Shown here piece by piece: positions 23,125 to 32,717 of a stretch of DNA of 64,000 nt. The notes under the pieces were generated by a model. That model saw only the letters and a program-made list of their open reading frames with translations. It made no database searches and was not told the DNA's origin. Location of the stretch: contig OZ022501.1 in NCBI GenBank assembly GCA_963989385.1, forward strand, positions 754,001 to 818,000, written 5' to 3'. How positions within the stretch are numbered: position 1 is the stretch's first letter; each line of letters begins with the position of its first letter. The DNA is from Ctena decussata (lineage: Eukaryota; Mollusca; Bivalvia; Lucinida; Lucinidae). The position numbers and the translations under genes are program-made.

Positions 23125-23597
23125 GTAACAGGTTTAGGTATATAAACACTTCTACAGCCTTAGCGGCTTTTATGGCGACGCGGGTAGAGTGGAAGGCTCT
23201 TTCACGAAGTTAAGCAACGGAGATCGCGGTTAGTACCTGGATGGGTGACTGGTTGCTTGACTTGGTGGACGACCTGGCTAATGCTACATTTTGTGGCAGC
23301 GGTGGGATGGGAGATGACAGGACCATCATCTCCGGACCCAGGTGGGCAGGAAAAGGCGTCCCTGGTTGCGTTGCATAGGCTCCGCCCTCGGGTCTGCTAA
23401 GTAAGCAGTTGGCGACTTGGGGATGAAGTCAAGAGAAGAGGGGGAGAAATGTAACAGGTTTAGGTATATAAACACTTCTACGGCGACATGGGTAGAGTGG
23501 AAGGCTCTTTCAAGAAGTTAAGCAACGGAGATCGCGGCTAGTACCTGGATGGGTGAACGGTTGCTTGATTTGGTGGACAACCCAACTAACGCTACAA
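23125..23597 (+). repeat. 5S-rRNA-derived tandem repeat, 326-bp period, two units
   Basis: Both units contain GAAGTTAAGCAACGGAGATC, then TAGTACCTGGATGGGTGA. These correspond to the internal promoter region of eukaryotic 5S rRNA (GAAGTTAAGCAACG, then GTTAGTACTTGGATGGGTGAC). TCTACGGC near the unit start resembles the 5S 5' end. Unit starts (GTAACAGGTTTAGGTATATA) fall at 23125 and 23451. The 5' and 3' thirds are too diverged for a functional 5S gene. A 5S-derived SINE (SINE3-like) or a decayed 5S cluster are the likely explanations. Confidence 0.75.
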
Positions 23598-24120
23598 TAC
23601 AAAACAATTAAGTGGAGTCCCATAGTGCAGTGGCTGTAGGACAGTGGGGATTAAAGGTCCAATGTATCTTGGGCACAGCATATGCAAGGTGAAGCCCATT
23701 CCCCTCCTTTCACTGCCTAGTCCTTCTCTGTTTAGCCGTACGGCATAGCACAGTTGGTAGCACGTCCGACTCAAGAGCCTGAGGTCCCAGGTTCGATACC
23801 TAGTCTGGCCACATAATTTCATTTCTCCTCCCCATGATTCAAGAAAGGCTGTTGTCAGTTTAATGGGCAAAACGTTAAAGGTAAAAGTACACGTTAACTG
23901 CTTAGGAGGTCTAAGCCTGCCCAGGAATAGTGTGGTAAGGTTAAATGGCCATCCCGACATGACCATAACTGTTTACTGTGGACATAAAGCAACAAAACAA
24001 CAACATTTCCTGATTCAAAAAAAATATTCCTGTTTTCTGCTTGGTTAACAGAGTTTTCCAGTCTGGCCCACCCCTGACTCAAACCCACAACCTGTTTCTC
24101 CATAATCAAGTGGCTCTAAT
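23590..24120 (-). mobile_element. SINE (minus strand) split by another SINE
   Basis: On the minus strand the head (24120 to about 24010) has GTGGGTTTGAGTCAGGG and CTGGAAAACTCTGTTAACC. The tail (23730 to 23590) has AGGCAGTGAAAGGAGGGG and GCCCAAGATACATTGGACC. The parts are separated by a plus-strand SINE. The 124-aa minus ORF here spans these repeats and is not a gene. Confidence 0.6.
23731..24009 (+). mobile_element. tRNA-derived SINE nested in the previous one
   Basis: Head: GCATAGCACAGTTGGTAGCA (A box) and GGTCCCAGGTTCGATACC (B box). Body: CTTAGGAGGTCTAAGCCTGC and CATCCCGACATGACC. It ends in a CAACAAAACAACAA-type tail. The head is tRNA-like, but its arms do not form a full cloverleaf, so it is not called a tRNA gene. 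Confidence 0.65.
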
Positions 24121-24123
24121 CAA

Positions 24124-25085
24124 CTGACCAGTCCACGTATAAAAACATAGGTGCACCACTAAAATTAATTTTATTCAATGGACCGATAAACTTCATACAA
24201 TGCTGCTAAATTACAGCTCCACCAATATTTTATCGATCCATCGATATTTGGCATTTGAAGGTGGACTGATAAAATTTACAGGTGCAGATCAATAAATTAT
24301 AGGTGCACCCATAAAAGTATGGGTGGACCGATAAATTTTATTGGTCCACTGATAAATTCTATGGGTCCACTGGTAAATTTTACATGTCCAACGATAAAAT
24401 TATTGATCCAGGTATAAATTTTTCATGACCCCTTTTGGCAGTGATGTTAAATCTAAACAATTAGCCACTGGCCATAACCCTTTTATATTTGGAATATAAT
24501 CATCTCACAGCATATCCTTCTATTCTGTATCATCATACCCCTGGGTGAGGCCTTGGGGTGGGGCATAGGGTCAAAAATTAGGTCACAGTCACTTTACTTG
24601 AAGTGATGTTAGATACTGGCTTTTACAAAATACTACCCCACCCCATAGCACTAGGTGACCCTGAAGTCAAGGTCATTGATATAGAATTTTGTCTTTAAGC
24701 TTTTGTTTCTTTAGTGCAAACCATAGTGACAAATGCCTGTGAGATAGGCAAGTACCAATTCAGGAAAGCTATGTTGTCAGGTGACAGCTCTTGTATATAC
24801 CAGCCAATTAGTTGTCTACTCCAGCTGATATTAATGTCTGACTGGTCTAACTATACAGAGGGCTATTATCGCAGCTCTTATAAAATATATACAACCAGGG
24901 ATAATATCCATCCATCAATAAATCTTATAGATGCACAGTATTTTTATAGATTCAAATTGCATCTGCATTTTTGTCCATGCAATGTAATTTTATTGGTCAA
25001 CCGATAAATTCTAAGTATCGGTGGACCAATAAAATGTAGGTGGACCTATAAATTAGCAGTCCACACATGAATTTTACAGGTCCTG
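24124..25085. mobile_element. GGTGGACC/GATAAA-motif transposon (copy 1), split by another element
   Basis: Filled with short motifs in both orientations: GGTGGACCGATAAA, GGTCCACTGATAAA, GGTGCACC and TAAATTTTA-like spacers. The middle (about 24463-24796) is an unrelated insert. After the insert come CTGACTGGTCTAACTATACA, CGCAGCTCTTATAAAATA and CTAAGTATCGGTGGACCAAT. These match the middle and right half of the copy at 31014-31758. Confidence 0.65.
24463..24796 (-). mobile_element. Partial copy of the AACAAGAGCTG element
   Basis: Matches both ends of the element at 55358-58506. Shared phrases are TATATTTGGAATATAATCAT, ACCCCTGGGTGAGG, GACAAATGCCTGTGAGA and the terminus GACAGCTCTTGT (ACAAGAGCTGTC on the minus strand). 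Confidence 0.65.
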
Positions 25086-25104
25086 TCCAATCCTGTCCTA
25101 TCTG

Positions 25105-25440
25105 TCTTCACCACTGAATTGATTTCTATTGAACATGCTATAATTTAGATCCTTGAAAATAGATTCCAAAACTCAGTCATCCTTATTGACTCCCTCAACT
25201 CAATACAGGCCTTGCAGTCAGGCAAATCAAAAACTAGTCTGGATAAAGTAAACAGAATCCTAAACTTTACTCAGCCTAGCTGCTACAGTAAATTTCAATA
25301 TTTCTTTGAAATGGACCCCAGCCCACGCAGGAACTGATGGTAATGAAATGGCAGATTATGGCAGATAATGCAGCAAAGGCAGGCAGCTACAACCACGGCA
25401 TACATGACCATACCTGCTTGATCAGCAGACCAGCACTTAG
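25105..25440 (+). pseudogene. LINE RNase H fragment
   Basis: The plus strand reads pieces of the same RNase H domain as 29540-30310 (minus): ISIEHA, then ILENR, SVILIDSLNSIQALQSGKSK and, after frameshifts, PAHAGTDGNEMAD and AAKAG. Stops and shifts make it non-coding. It lies in the opposite orientation to the longer copy. Confidence 0.65.
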
Positions 25441-25499
25441 CCTACTTAGCTACCGGGTCTCCTCTTCAACAATTCATCCCAACTCCCCAAAAACAACTT

Positions 25500-26800
25500 C
25501 TAGCCCTATTTACCATATTTACCACCAGCAGTAGGACAGCATATATTCCAAAATCTATATCTTGGCCTTCTAAGCTTTCTGTCACCATATCTTCTCCATA
25601 CAAAGTAACACTAACAAACATTCTCAAATACTCATAACTATGCCTCTTCTCCCAAAATATTTGGACACGAATCAAATCTCTGTTAAGTATAACATTCATG
25701 CTAAGATTCTGAGCCCAATAAAAACCACCAGTTCCATCTGTCAGACTATAACCAGACTTTTCCTATGTCTTGTCATAATACCTCTCTCTATTGACAGTAG
25801 GGGGGAAAAATCAATGTGTATCTGGCCACCTTAAATACAGACCTAGAATAATTTCTCTAAAACTAACTAAACCGTAATAAGGTTCAATACTCTTACTACA
25901 TTACCATAACCAAAAAATAAATATTTTCTCCAACCGCTAGCCCGCAATAAGAATTCTGCTATGGTCATGCTATTCTCGAATAACTATCTTTTACCAAAAT
26001 ATTTGGACATCAACCAATTGTCTGTTAATAACAGCACTTTCTGTTAATAACAATAACAACACTTGTACTAAGATCATGAACCTTATAAAAGCTACCAGCT
26101 CGATCTGCCTGATTACAATTAGAATTTTTCTACTGTCCCATAATATTTTCTCTTTACTGACAATAGGGATAAATTGAATGTGTATCCAGACACCTTAATA
26201 TCACATTTCGACCAATATGTTTTGAAAGTACTAAACCATAACAAGGTTTAGAACAGATACTACAATTCCAGGCCCTAAAAGAATCTCTTTCTCCAACTAT
26301 TTTCTTCCAGTCAGAATTTAGCTACTGTCACCCTATAATTCTTCTAACAGTTTTTTAGGTAAAATTTTACCTGTGTCAGGCAATCTTAATTATACATGAG
26401 AACTACAATACTTGGACACTACCTAAACCATGATAAAGTACAGGGGATAAAACAGTGTTCTAGACACAAAAATCATATCTCTTCCTACATAGCAGCCATT
26501 TCTCAGATTTTCACTATGTTCCTTTTTTCTATTACCCTTTCCACAGGAAAAAAGGGTAAACTTCCACTAGCATACCATGGTTCTTCTTTGCTATCTCTTT
26601 TCAGGGATGCATCTCTAATAGACAAACCTCTTCCTTATTCCATCATTTTTCTCTTTCTTATTTCACCCAACCCAGACAAGTTCACCATCCCCAAGAAACA
26701 TTTAGCCTAATTATTGATATCTTAATAACTCCCCTTTGATACCTGACTTCTCACTTCCTGATATTCTGTTCACTTTCCAGTTGACCCCTCAACACCATTC
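25500..26800 (+). repeat. Degenerate tandem repeat, about 350-bp units, 3' of the RNase H fragment
   Basis: Units share CCAAAATATTTGGACA (about 25651 and 25995), a TCTGTTAA stretch, ACCACCAGTTCCATCTG or GCTACCAGCTCGATCTG, and CATAACAAGGTT-like ends. It probably represents the 3' untranslated part of the LINE. ORFs at 25466-26710 are repeat artefacts. Confidence 0.5.
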
Positions 26801-26819
26801 AGCCTAGCTTTGTCACTAA

Positions 26820-28430
26820 CCATGGGGTGGGGGGGCGGGGGGGGGGGATAATACCAACTTGGCTACCTGTGCTTTCGACCAAGTCTGTACTATACAAAGT
26901 GGGGGGAGAAAATGGGGGGAGCAAATTCTTGGGTGCTAATTCTTTGGTTGCGAGCAAAGAAACTGTCCAGGTTCATGTGACTGTGTGATTGCGCCCAAGT
27001 GGACCTGTGCTGGGTCCAGTGCAGGTCTCAGGGGGAAATGGGGGGAGCAAATTCTTGAAAAAAAAAGGAAAAAAAAAAATCCCACACCCAAATGGACCTG
27101 TACACAGTTCAGCATAAATCACATCCCATGTGCACATTCCTCACGACCAACTGTAGGTTCAACTGTAGGTTGGCCTTAGCAATACAACTCAGGGCTTCTG
27201 GAGATGCATGGCAATTTGTGGCACACTTCGAGCCCAGGTCTAGAGGAAAAAAAAGGGGGAGCAAATGCTTGGGTGGGGAGCAACTTCCCTTATTAACGAA
27301 TGGAGTGAGCAGTTGGGGATAAGTGGGGGATAAGAGATTGAGGGTGATCTGGAATGCGATTGTCCCATGTTTTTGTGGCCCTCATGTGTAATTGAGGTTG
27401 CCTGGGTTACATAGAATTGCGCCTTATGGTCTCAGAGGACCGTAGCTTAATTCTGTTGGGAGGGAGGTAGGCGGGGTAAAAATTCCTTTTGGGGTCTAGA
27501 ACTGTAGCATTTGTTCTAAACCTTATCTTGGTTTAGTTGGTTCCATAATAAATTGCATAATTAAAGTTTTAAGGGTCTTTATGTTCATGGGAATTTTGTT
27601 AGTGTTCCAATATTTTGGGAAATGGAGAATATTATTTGTGGTCAGGTGGACTGATTGGGGAGCACATTCTTGAATGGGGGGCAAATTCTTTGGTGGGAGC
27701 AAATTCCATTGTTACCGCATGCAATTTGCAGGATACTAGTTCTAGGAGGAGTAGAAAAAGGTGAATCCCAGAGTTAAATGGTGTTGCAGTGGGATCGCAC
27801 CCAAGTGGGCCTGTGCGCAGTTCCGTATAAATCACTTCCCATGCGCACAGCCCTCGCGTCCCACTGCTGGCTTTAGCAATACAGCCTGGGACTTTTAGAA
27901 GAGCATGGCATGAGGGGCTCTCTCTGGGCCGATGTCAGCATGCTTTCTATCTTCCCCAGGCTGTAAGCCTCCATCAGACTTCACTTTGCTAGGTCTGATG
28001 GACCAAGCCCCCTGCCTTTGGCTGGGTCCAGGGCAGGTATGAGAAAGAGAGAAAAAAAAAAAAAAAAAAGGTAGAAGTCGGGAGCAAATTCTTGGGTATG
28101 GAGCAAATTCCCTTCTGTGCTAATACCGTGGGTTTGGGGGAGCATGGGGTTGGTGTTGATCTGGGTTATAACCGTCTTCGTCCTTGCGGCCATAACCTGT
28201 AACTGAGTTTATCTAGGTTTCAAGGGGCTGTCTGTGCCTGTTGGTCACCGGGGTGACTAGCTAAATTTTGTTTCTGGGAATGTAAGTGAAGTCAGGATCC
28301 CATTTAGGGCTTAAATCATTGAAATTTGGTCTAAACCTTATTTTGGTTTAGTAGTTTCCAAGGAATATTGCATATTTAGAATTTTAGGGATTTTTCTGGT
28401 CCTGGGAGTTTTTGGTAGAGTTCCACTTTT
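26820..28430. repeat. Degenerate long repeat with G-rich tracts
   Basis: Phrases recur with about 700-bp spacing: CATAAATCACATCCCATGTG (27114) and TATAAATCACTTCCCATGCG (27827), plus GGAGCAAATTCTTGGGT at several places. A G-run (26824-26847) and A-runs (27058-27080, 28054-28070) are present. It adjoins the 202-bp tandem array and is likely part of the same LINE 3' region. No gene found. Confidence 0.5.
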
Positions 28431-29345
28431 AGTAAGCTGAAGATTTTACTGCGGCAGCAGATGCACAGTAGCTATTACCTTGGTGGTAGTTGTTGTTGGG
28501 GGAGGGGGGTTTCTTTTGCATTTTTCTAGGGTGAAAATGTGTCGAACCTTATAATGGTTCAGTCCATTTCCAGGATACCTAGCCTGTTTGTAAATTTAAG
28601 GGGGGTTGTGGAACACATTATTTTTCGGCTAAAGTGAGGGGGAAATTGTACTGGGGCAACAGATGCACAGTAGCTATTTCCTCACTGGTAGTTATTGTGG
28701 TGGGAGGGGGGTTTCTTTTGGATATTTCTAGGGTGAAAATGTGTCGAACCTTATAATGGTTCAGTCCATTTCCAGGAAACCAAGCCTTTTTGTAAATTTA
28801 AGGGGGGTTGTGGAGCATATTATTTTTCGGCTAAAGTGAGGTGTAAATTTTACTGGGGCAACAGATGTACAGTAGCAGTAGCTATATCCTCACTGGTAGT
28901 TGTTGTGGGGGTAGGGGGGCTTCTTTTGGATATTTCTAGGGTGAAAATGTGTCGAACCTTATAATGGTTCAGTCCTTTTCCGGGATACCAAGCCTGTTTG
29001 TAAATTTAATGGGGGTTGTGGAACACTTTATTTTGGGGCTAAGGTGAGGAGGATTATTGATGAACAACAGGACTGTAGCTTATTTCTTATTGTGAGTTGT
29101 TGGGTTGGGGGAGATGTTGCTTTCTGTTGTTTCTAGGGAGCAAATATGTTGACTGTTGTAGTGATTCTCTTATTTTTCTGGTGAGCAGGCTTGGTTATGG
29201 GATTAAGGTGATTGGATACACCTTAATTTTGGTAATTTTGTCATACAGAGGTAATTTGTACGACTAGGGTTCTAGTGTTTTGAGCCTTTTAATGGTTCAG
29301 TTATTTTCCAGGTGACCAGGCTTGTTTATGGGCTTAAGGGGCTTG
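28430..29345. repeat. Tandem array, 202-bp period, four to five copies
   Basis: GATGCACAGTAGCTATT begins copies at about 28460 and 28662; GATGTACAGTAG at 28864 begins a third. Each contains TTTCTAGGGTGAAAATGTGT, CGAACCTTATAATGGTTCAG, TTTCCAGG and GTTTGTAAATTTAA. Two more divergent copies follow up to about 29345. It abuts the 3' end of the minus-strand RNase H LINE ORF, so it may be that LINE's 3' UTR. Confidence 0.8.
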
Positions 29346-29419
29346 GATACACCTCAGCAGCAAGGGCCCAATATAAAGAAATTTTGGGGGTGAATTTTCC
29401 TTTATGTGTTTGGTTCTAC

Positions 29420-30310
29420 TTATATCCTGGCAATGATATTAGTTTTGTCCAGGTATTCGAAGACTGCCTTCTGTATTACACTTGCATGTTTCTTTGGGGG
29501 GGGGGGGGACAGGAGGAGTCTCAGCTCTATTGTGTGATATCCTAATTTAAATATGATGGATTCAAGGTCTCGCCTTTGATTGCTGTGAGCTACACAGTCA
29601 AAGAAGATGTGATCGAGATCATCGGCTTCATTGCAGTGGGGACATAGGCCGGTCTGGTTGCCGTAGTGGTGGCAGCCCAGGCCGCAGTGTCCTAACCTTA
29701 ATCGGGAGTAGGTGATATCAAAACATCTAATGGGACTATATACGTCACATTGCAGTTTTACTGTTGGTTGGATGAAATGGTAGGTGCGGCCCTTGCTGCT
29801 ACTGGTCCAGTGGGATTGCCATTTTTCAAATATTGCCTCATTTATTAGGGGGTAAACTTCCATTTTTGAGGGTTTGGTATGGTCATAACTACCAGTAGTC
29901 ATAGCTGCCTTTGCCGCCCCATCGGCCATTTCGTTGCCGTCAATTCCTACATGGGCAGGGATCCATTCTATGGAAATGTTGAAATTTACAATGGTGGCTA
30001 GGTTGAGTAGGGATAGGATTTTGTATACCTTGTCGGGTCTTGATTTTGATTTGCCCGATAACAGGGCCTGTATGGAGCTAAGGGAGTCAGTAAGGATAAC
30101 TGAATTTGGGATCCTGTTCTCCAGGATCCAGATATTGGCATGTTCAATGGCTATCAGCTCAGTGGTAAAAACCGCAAGGACGGGATTAAGTCTGATTTTG
30201 TGGACATGGTCCATCTCGGGGACAACAAAGGCTGCCCCTGCCGTTTTAGCTGTGGGGTCTTTACTTCCGTCTGTATAGATTTTAACTTTATTTGACATAC
30301 AATGAACAAT
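29420..30310 (-). mobile_element. LINE C-terminal RNase H domain (I-like)
   Basis: The open frame continues to 30421 (333 aa) and encodes a type-1 RNase H from about residue 45. Catalytic positions are visible: YTDGS (Asp51), the Glu of ELIAIEHA, the Asp of ILTDSLSSIQ, and IPAHVGIDGNEMADGAAKAA (His and the last Asp). A cysteine/histidine cluster (GHCGLGCHHYG, CPHCNEADDLDHIFFDC) follows, as in LINEs of the I group. The first 40 residues come from an upstream tandem repeat, so the copy is truncated before its reverse transcriptase. RNase H removes the RNA strand during retrotransposition. No frame break is seen inside the domain, so the copy may be fairly young. Confidence 0.85.
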
Positions 30311-30329
30311 TTTAAACAGATAGGCTGAA

Positions 30330-30790
30330 AGTAAAGGTATGACATCAACAGTTTGAGTCATGGGCTTTGGGAAGTAAACAATGCCAAATACCTCACATAT
30401 TCCAAAACTGATCATGAGCAAACATGGAATTTCTGTTAAATTTTGTTGACTGATATGACATGTTATGTAAAACTATTAACAAATAGACTAGAATCAATAG
30501 CATTGATATTGTTGATACTTTTTAACAGCTTTCAAAAGTAGCAAATGCCAAATATCTCACAAATTCTAAAATTCATTATGAGCAAACTTGGAATGTTCTA
30601 TTAAATTTTGTAGATATTTCATACACAATGAAAATTTTTGAACAAATAGGCTGAAATAAATGGTATCACAACATTGATATGAGTCTATGGGCTTTGGGAA
30701 GTACAGAATGGCAAATATCTCAAATTTTCCAAACTTGATCGCGAGCAAACTTGGAATATCCTATTAAATTTTGTAGATATTTCTCTGGGT
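30330..30790. repeat. Tandem repeat, about 150-180-bp units, three copies
   Basis: GGGCTTTGGGAAGTA occurs at 30361 and 30689, and CATTATGAGCAAACTTGGAA-like phrases at about 30410, 30573 and 30740. Each copy has TTAAATTTTGT and GATAT. The small minus-strand ORF at 30566-30748 is another copy of the start of the RNase H ORF. Confidence 0.65.
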
Positions 30791-31013
30791 GGACTGATAT
30801 TATCGCAGCACACATATTTTATAAGAGTAGTGATTTTAACTCTCATAATTAGACCAACCAGGTTTTATTATCAGATGGAATAGACATCTAATTGGCTGTT
30901 TGATATTTAAAAGATCACCGCCAAAATCGGTCATGAAAAATTTATCATTGACAAATAATTTTATCATTGGACCTGAAAAATTTATCGATGGACTGATAAA
31001 ATTGATCCATCCA
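30791..31013 (-). mobile_element. GGTGGACC/GATAAA-motif transposon, partial inverted copy
   Basis: TTATAAGAGTAGTGATTTTAACTC, ATTAGACCAACCAG and CAGATGGAATAGACATC are inverted relatives of 31385-31445, ending in GACTGATAAAATTGATCC motifs next to the complete copy. Confidence 0.6.
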
Positions 31014-31758
31014 CTATGGTGTACCAAAAGGGTCAAAACAACCGATACCGGTCCACCTGTAAAAACATACAGGTGCACTGCTAAATTTTAGCGGTGCACC
31101 TATAAATTTTAGCGGTGGACCTATAAATTTTATCAGTCCACCGTTTATTTACAGGTCCACCGATATTTTATTGGTCCACCGATATTTTAGCATATATTGG
31201 TGGACCGATAAAATATACAGGTGCAGCGATAGAATTACAGGTGCACCTATAAAAGTATCGGTGGACCGATAAATTTTATCGGTCCACCGATAAATTTATA
31301 GGTCCACTGATAAAATTAGCGGTCCACGTATATATTTTTCATGACCCGTTTTGGGGCTGATCTTACATCTAAAACAGCCAATCAGATGTCCTCTCTAGCT
31401 GATTTTAACGCCTAATTGGTCCAGCTGTATTGCTGCTCTTATAAAATGTACGAGCAGCGATAATATCAGTCCACCGCTGAGATTTATCAGTCCACCGATA
31501 TCTTTACAGGTGCACCTGTAATTTTATCGGTGCACCTGTAATTTTATTGTTGCACCTAAAATTACAGGTGCACCTATAAGTTCTAAGTATCGGTGGACCA
31601 ATAAAATATCGGTGGACCTGTAAATTAGCGGTGCACCGACAAAATTTATCGGTCCACCGCTAATATTTACAGGTGCACCGCTAAAATTTAGCGGTGCACC
31701 TATACTTTATCATAGGTGGACCGATATCTGTAGTTTTGACACTTTTGGTACACCATAG
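31014..31758. mobile_element. GGTGGACC/GATAAA-motif transposon, complete copy (745 bp)
   Basis: Ends CTATGGTGTACCAAAAG and CTTTTGGTACACCATAG are inverted repeats, flanked by TCCA on both sides (31010-31013 and 31759-31762). Inside, more than twenty copies of GGTSSACC next to GATAAA, TATAAATT or TAAATTT occur in both orientations, many as back-to-back palindromes (for example 31259-31300). A unique centre (31325-31460) has ATTTTTCATGACCCGTTTTG and GATTTTAACGCCTAATTGGT. No coding capacity. A second, broken right end lies at 31785-31810. Confidence 0.75.
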
Positions 31759-31811
31759 TCCACTATGTGTGGACTGGTATCAGTAGTTTGGACTCTTTTG
31801 GTACACCATAG

Positions 31812-32040
31812 TCACGCGTGGTCAACTAATTAAAGCAGTTTAATTAAGAAGGAGGTCATAGGTTTGAATCCGGGATGGGCCAGATGGTGACTAGAAAACT
31901 CTGTTAACCCAGCAGTGAACAGCATCAGGGATGGATAAGGCAGTGAAAGGAGAGGGATGAGCTTCACCTTTTAAGATATAATGGACTTATGACGCCACTG
32001 CCTTACGGCCTCTGCACTGTGGGACCCAATTATTTTTGTT
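31812..32040 (+). mobile_element. SINE copy
   Basis: B-box-like GGTTTGAATCCGGGATGGG, then GACTAGAAAACTCTGTTAACCC, GATAAGGCAGTGAAAGGAG, GCTTCACCTT and TTACGGCCTCTGCACTGTGGGACC. Same order as at 15672-15935. Confidence 0.65.
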
Positions 32041-32044
32041 TTTG

Positions 32045-32715
32045 TTTTATCATTATTATTTTTTTTAGTATTAATTCTAGATAGCTTAAATGAAAACAGT
32101 GGTGTGGTAAATCTTAAATGAAAACATTGGTGAAATAAACCTGTCAATTAACAATTAATCTGCCAATTAACTAAAATAGCATCATATTAAAACATCCTTG
32201 TCAAAAAAACAACAACAAAAACCGTCTATATAGATCTAATAGATCTACAGATGAAATGAGCCATCTCCGCTATTGCCTGACATTGTCTTAATTAACGGAA
32301 ATATGGATATAATTTTAATAAATTCCCATAAACTTAATATTAATAACTAATAGATGCAGTCTTTAGCTATTTCAAACAATATAAACACGATTATAATAAC
32401 TTAAAGTCCATGCCGTAATCGATGAAAAATCTCAAGATTGCTCGAGTAAACTTAGAATTCCAAGATTGACCGTGAGCAATCTCGAGATTTTTCAAATTCC
32501 AAGTTTGACGACAACACCGATATTAAACAGTATTGCCCTGAACAAGAAATGAGCAGCAGTAGGCCATCTGTTCTGTTCTGTTCTTCTTAGAGTTCGTCCG
32601 CTGACTTTCCGGACCACCGTCGTTTTATGACGACGTCAATGAGGGAGTTGTCTTTTTGTAAATAAAGAGCTCATTTCAAATTTGCTGGTGATATATACAG
32701 CTGTGCTATTTACAA
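32045..32715. other. Non-coding spacer
   Basis: AT-rich. Includes the CTCGAGATT/CTTGGAATT phrase cluster (32430-32510) shared with about 22730 and 39060. No gene seen. Confidence 0.4.
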
Positions 32716-32717
32716 AC

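Noticed and set aside
23749..23815. tRNA gene candidate
   Set aside because: A and B boxes are present but the acceptor and anticodon arms do not pair properly; it is the head of a SINE.
23592..23966. 124-aa minus-strand ORF
   Set aside because: Lies across two nested SINEs, with no protein motif.
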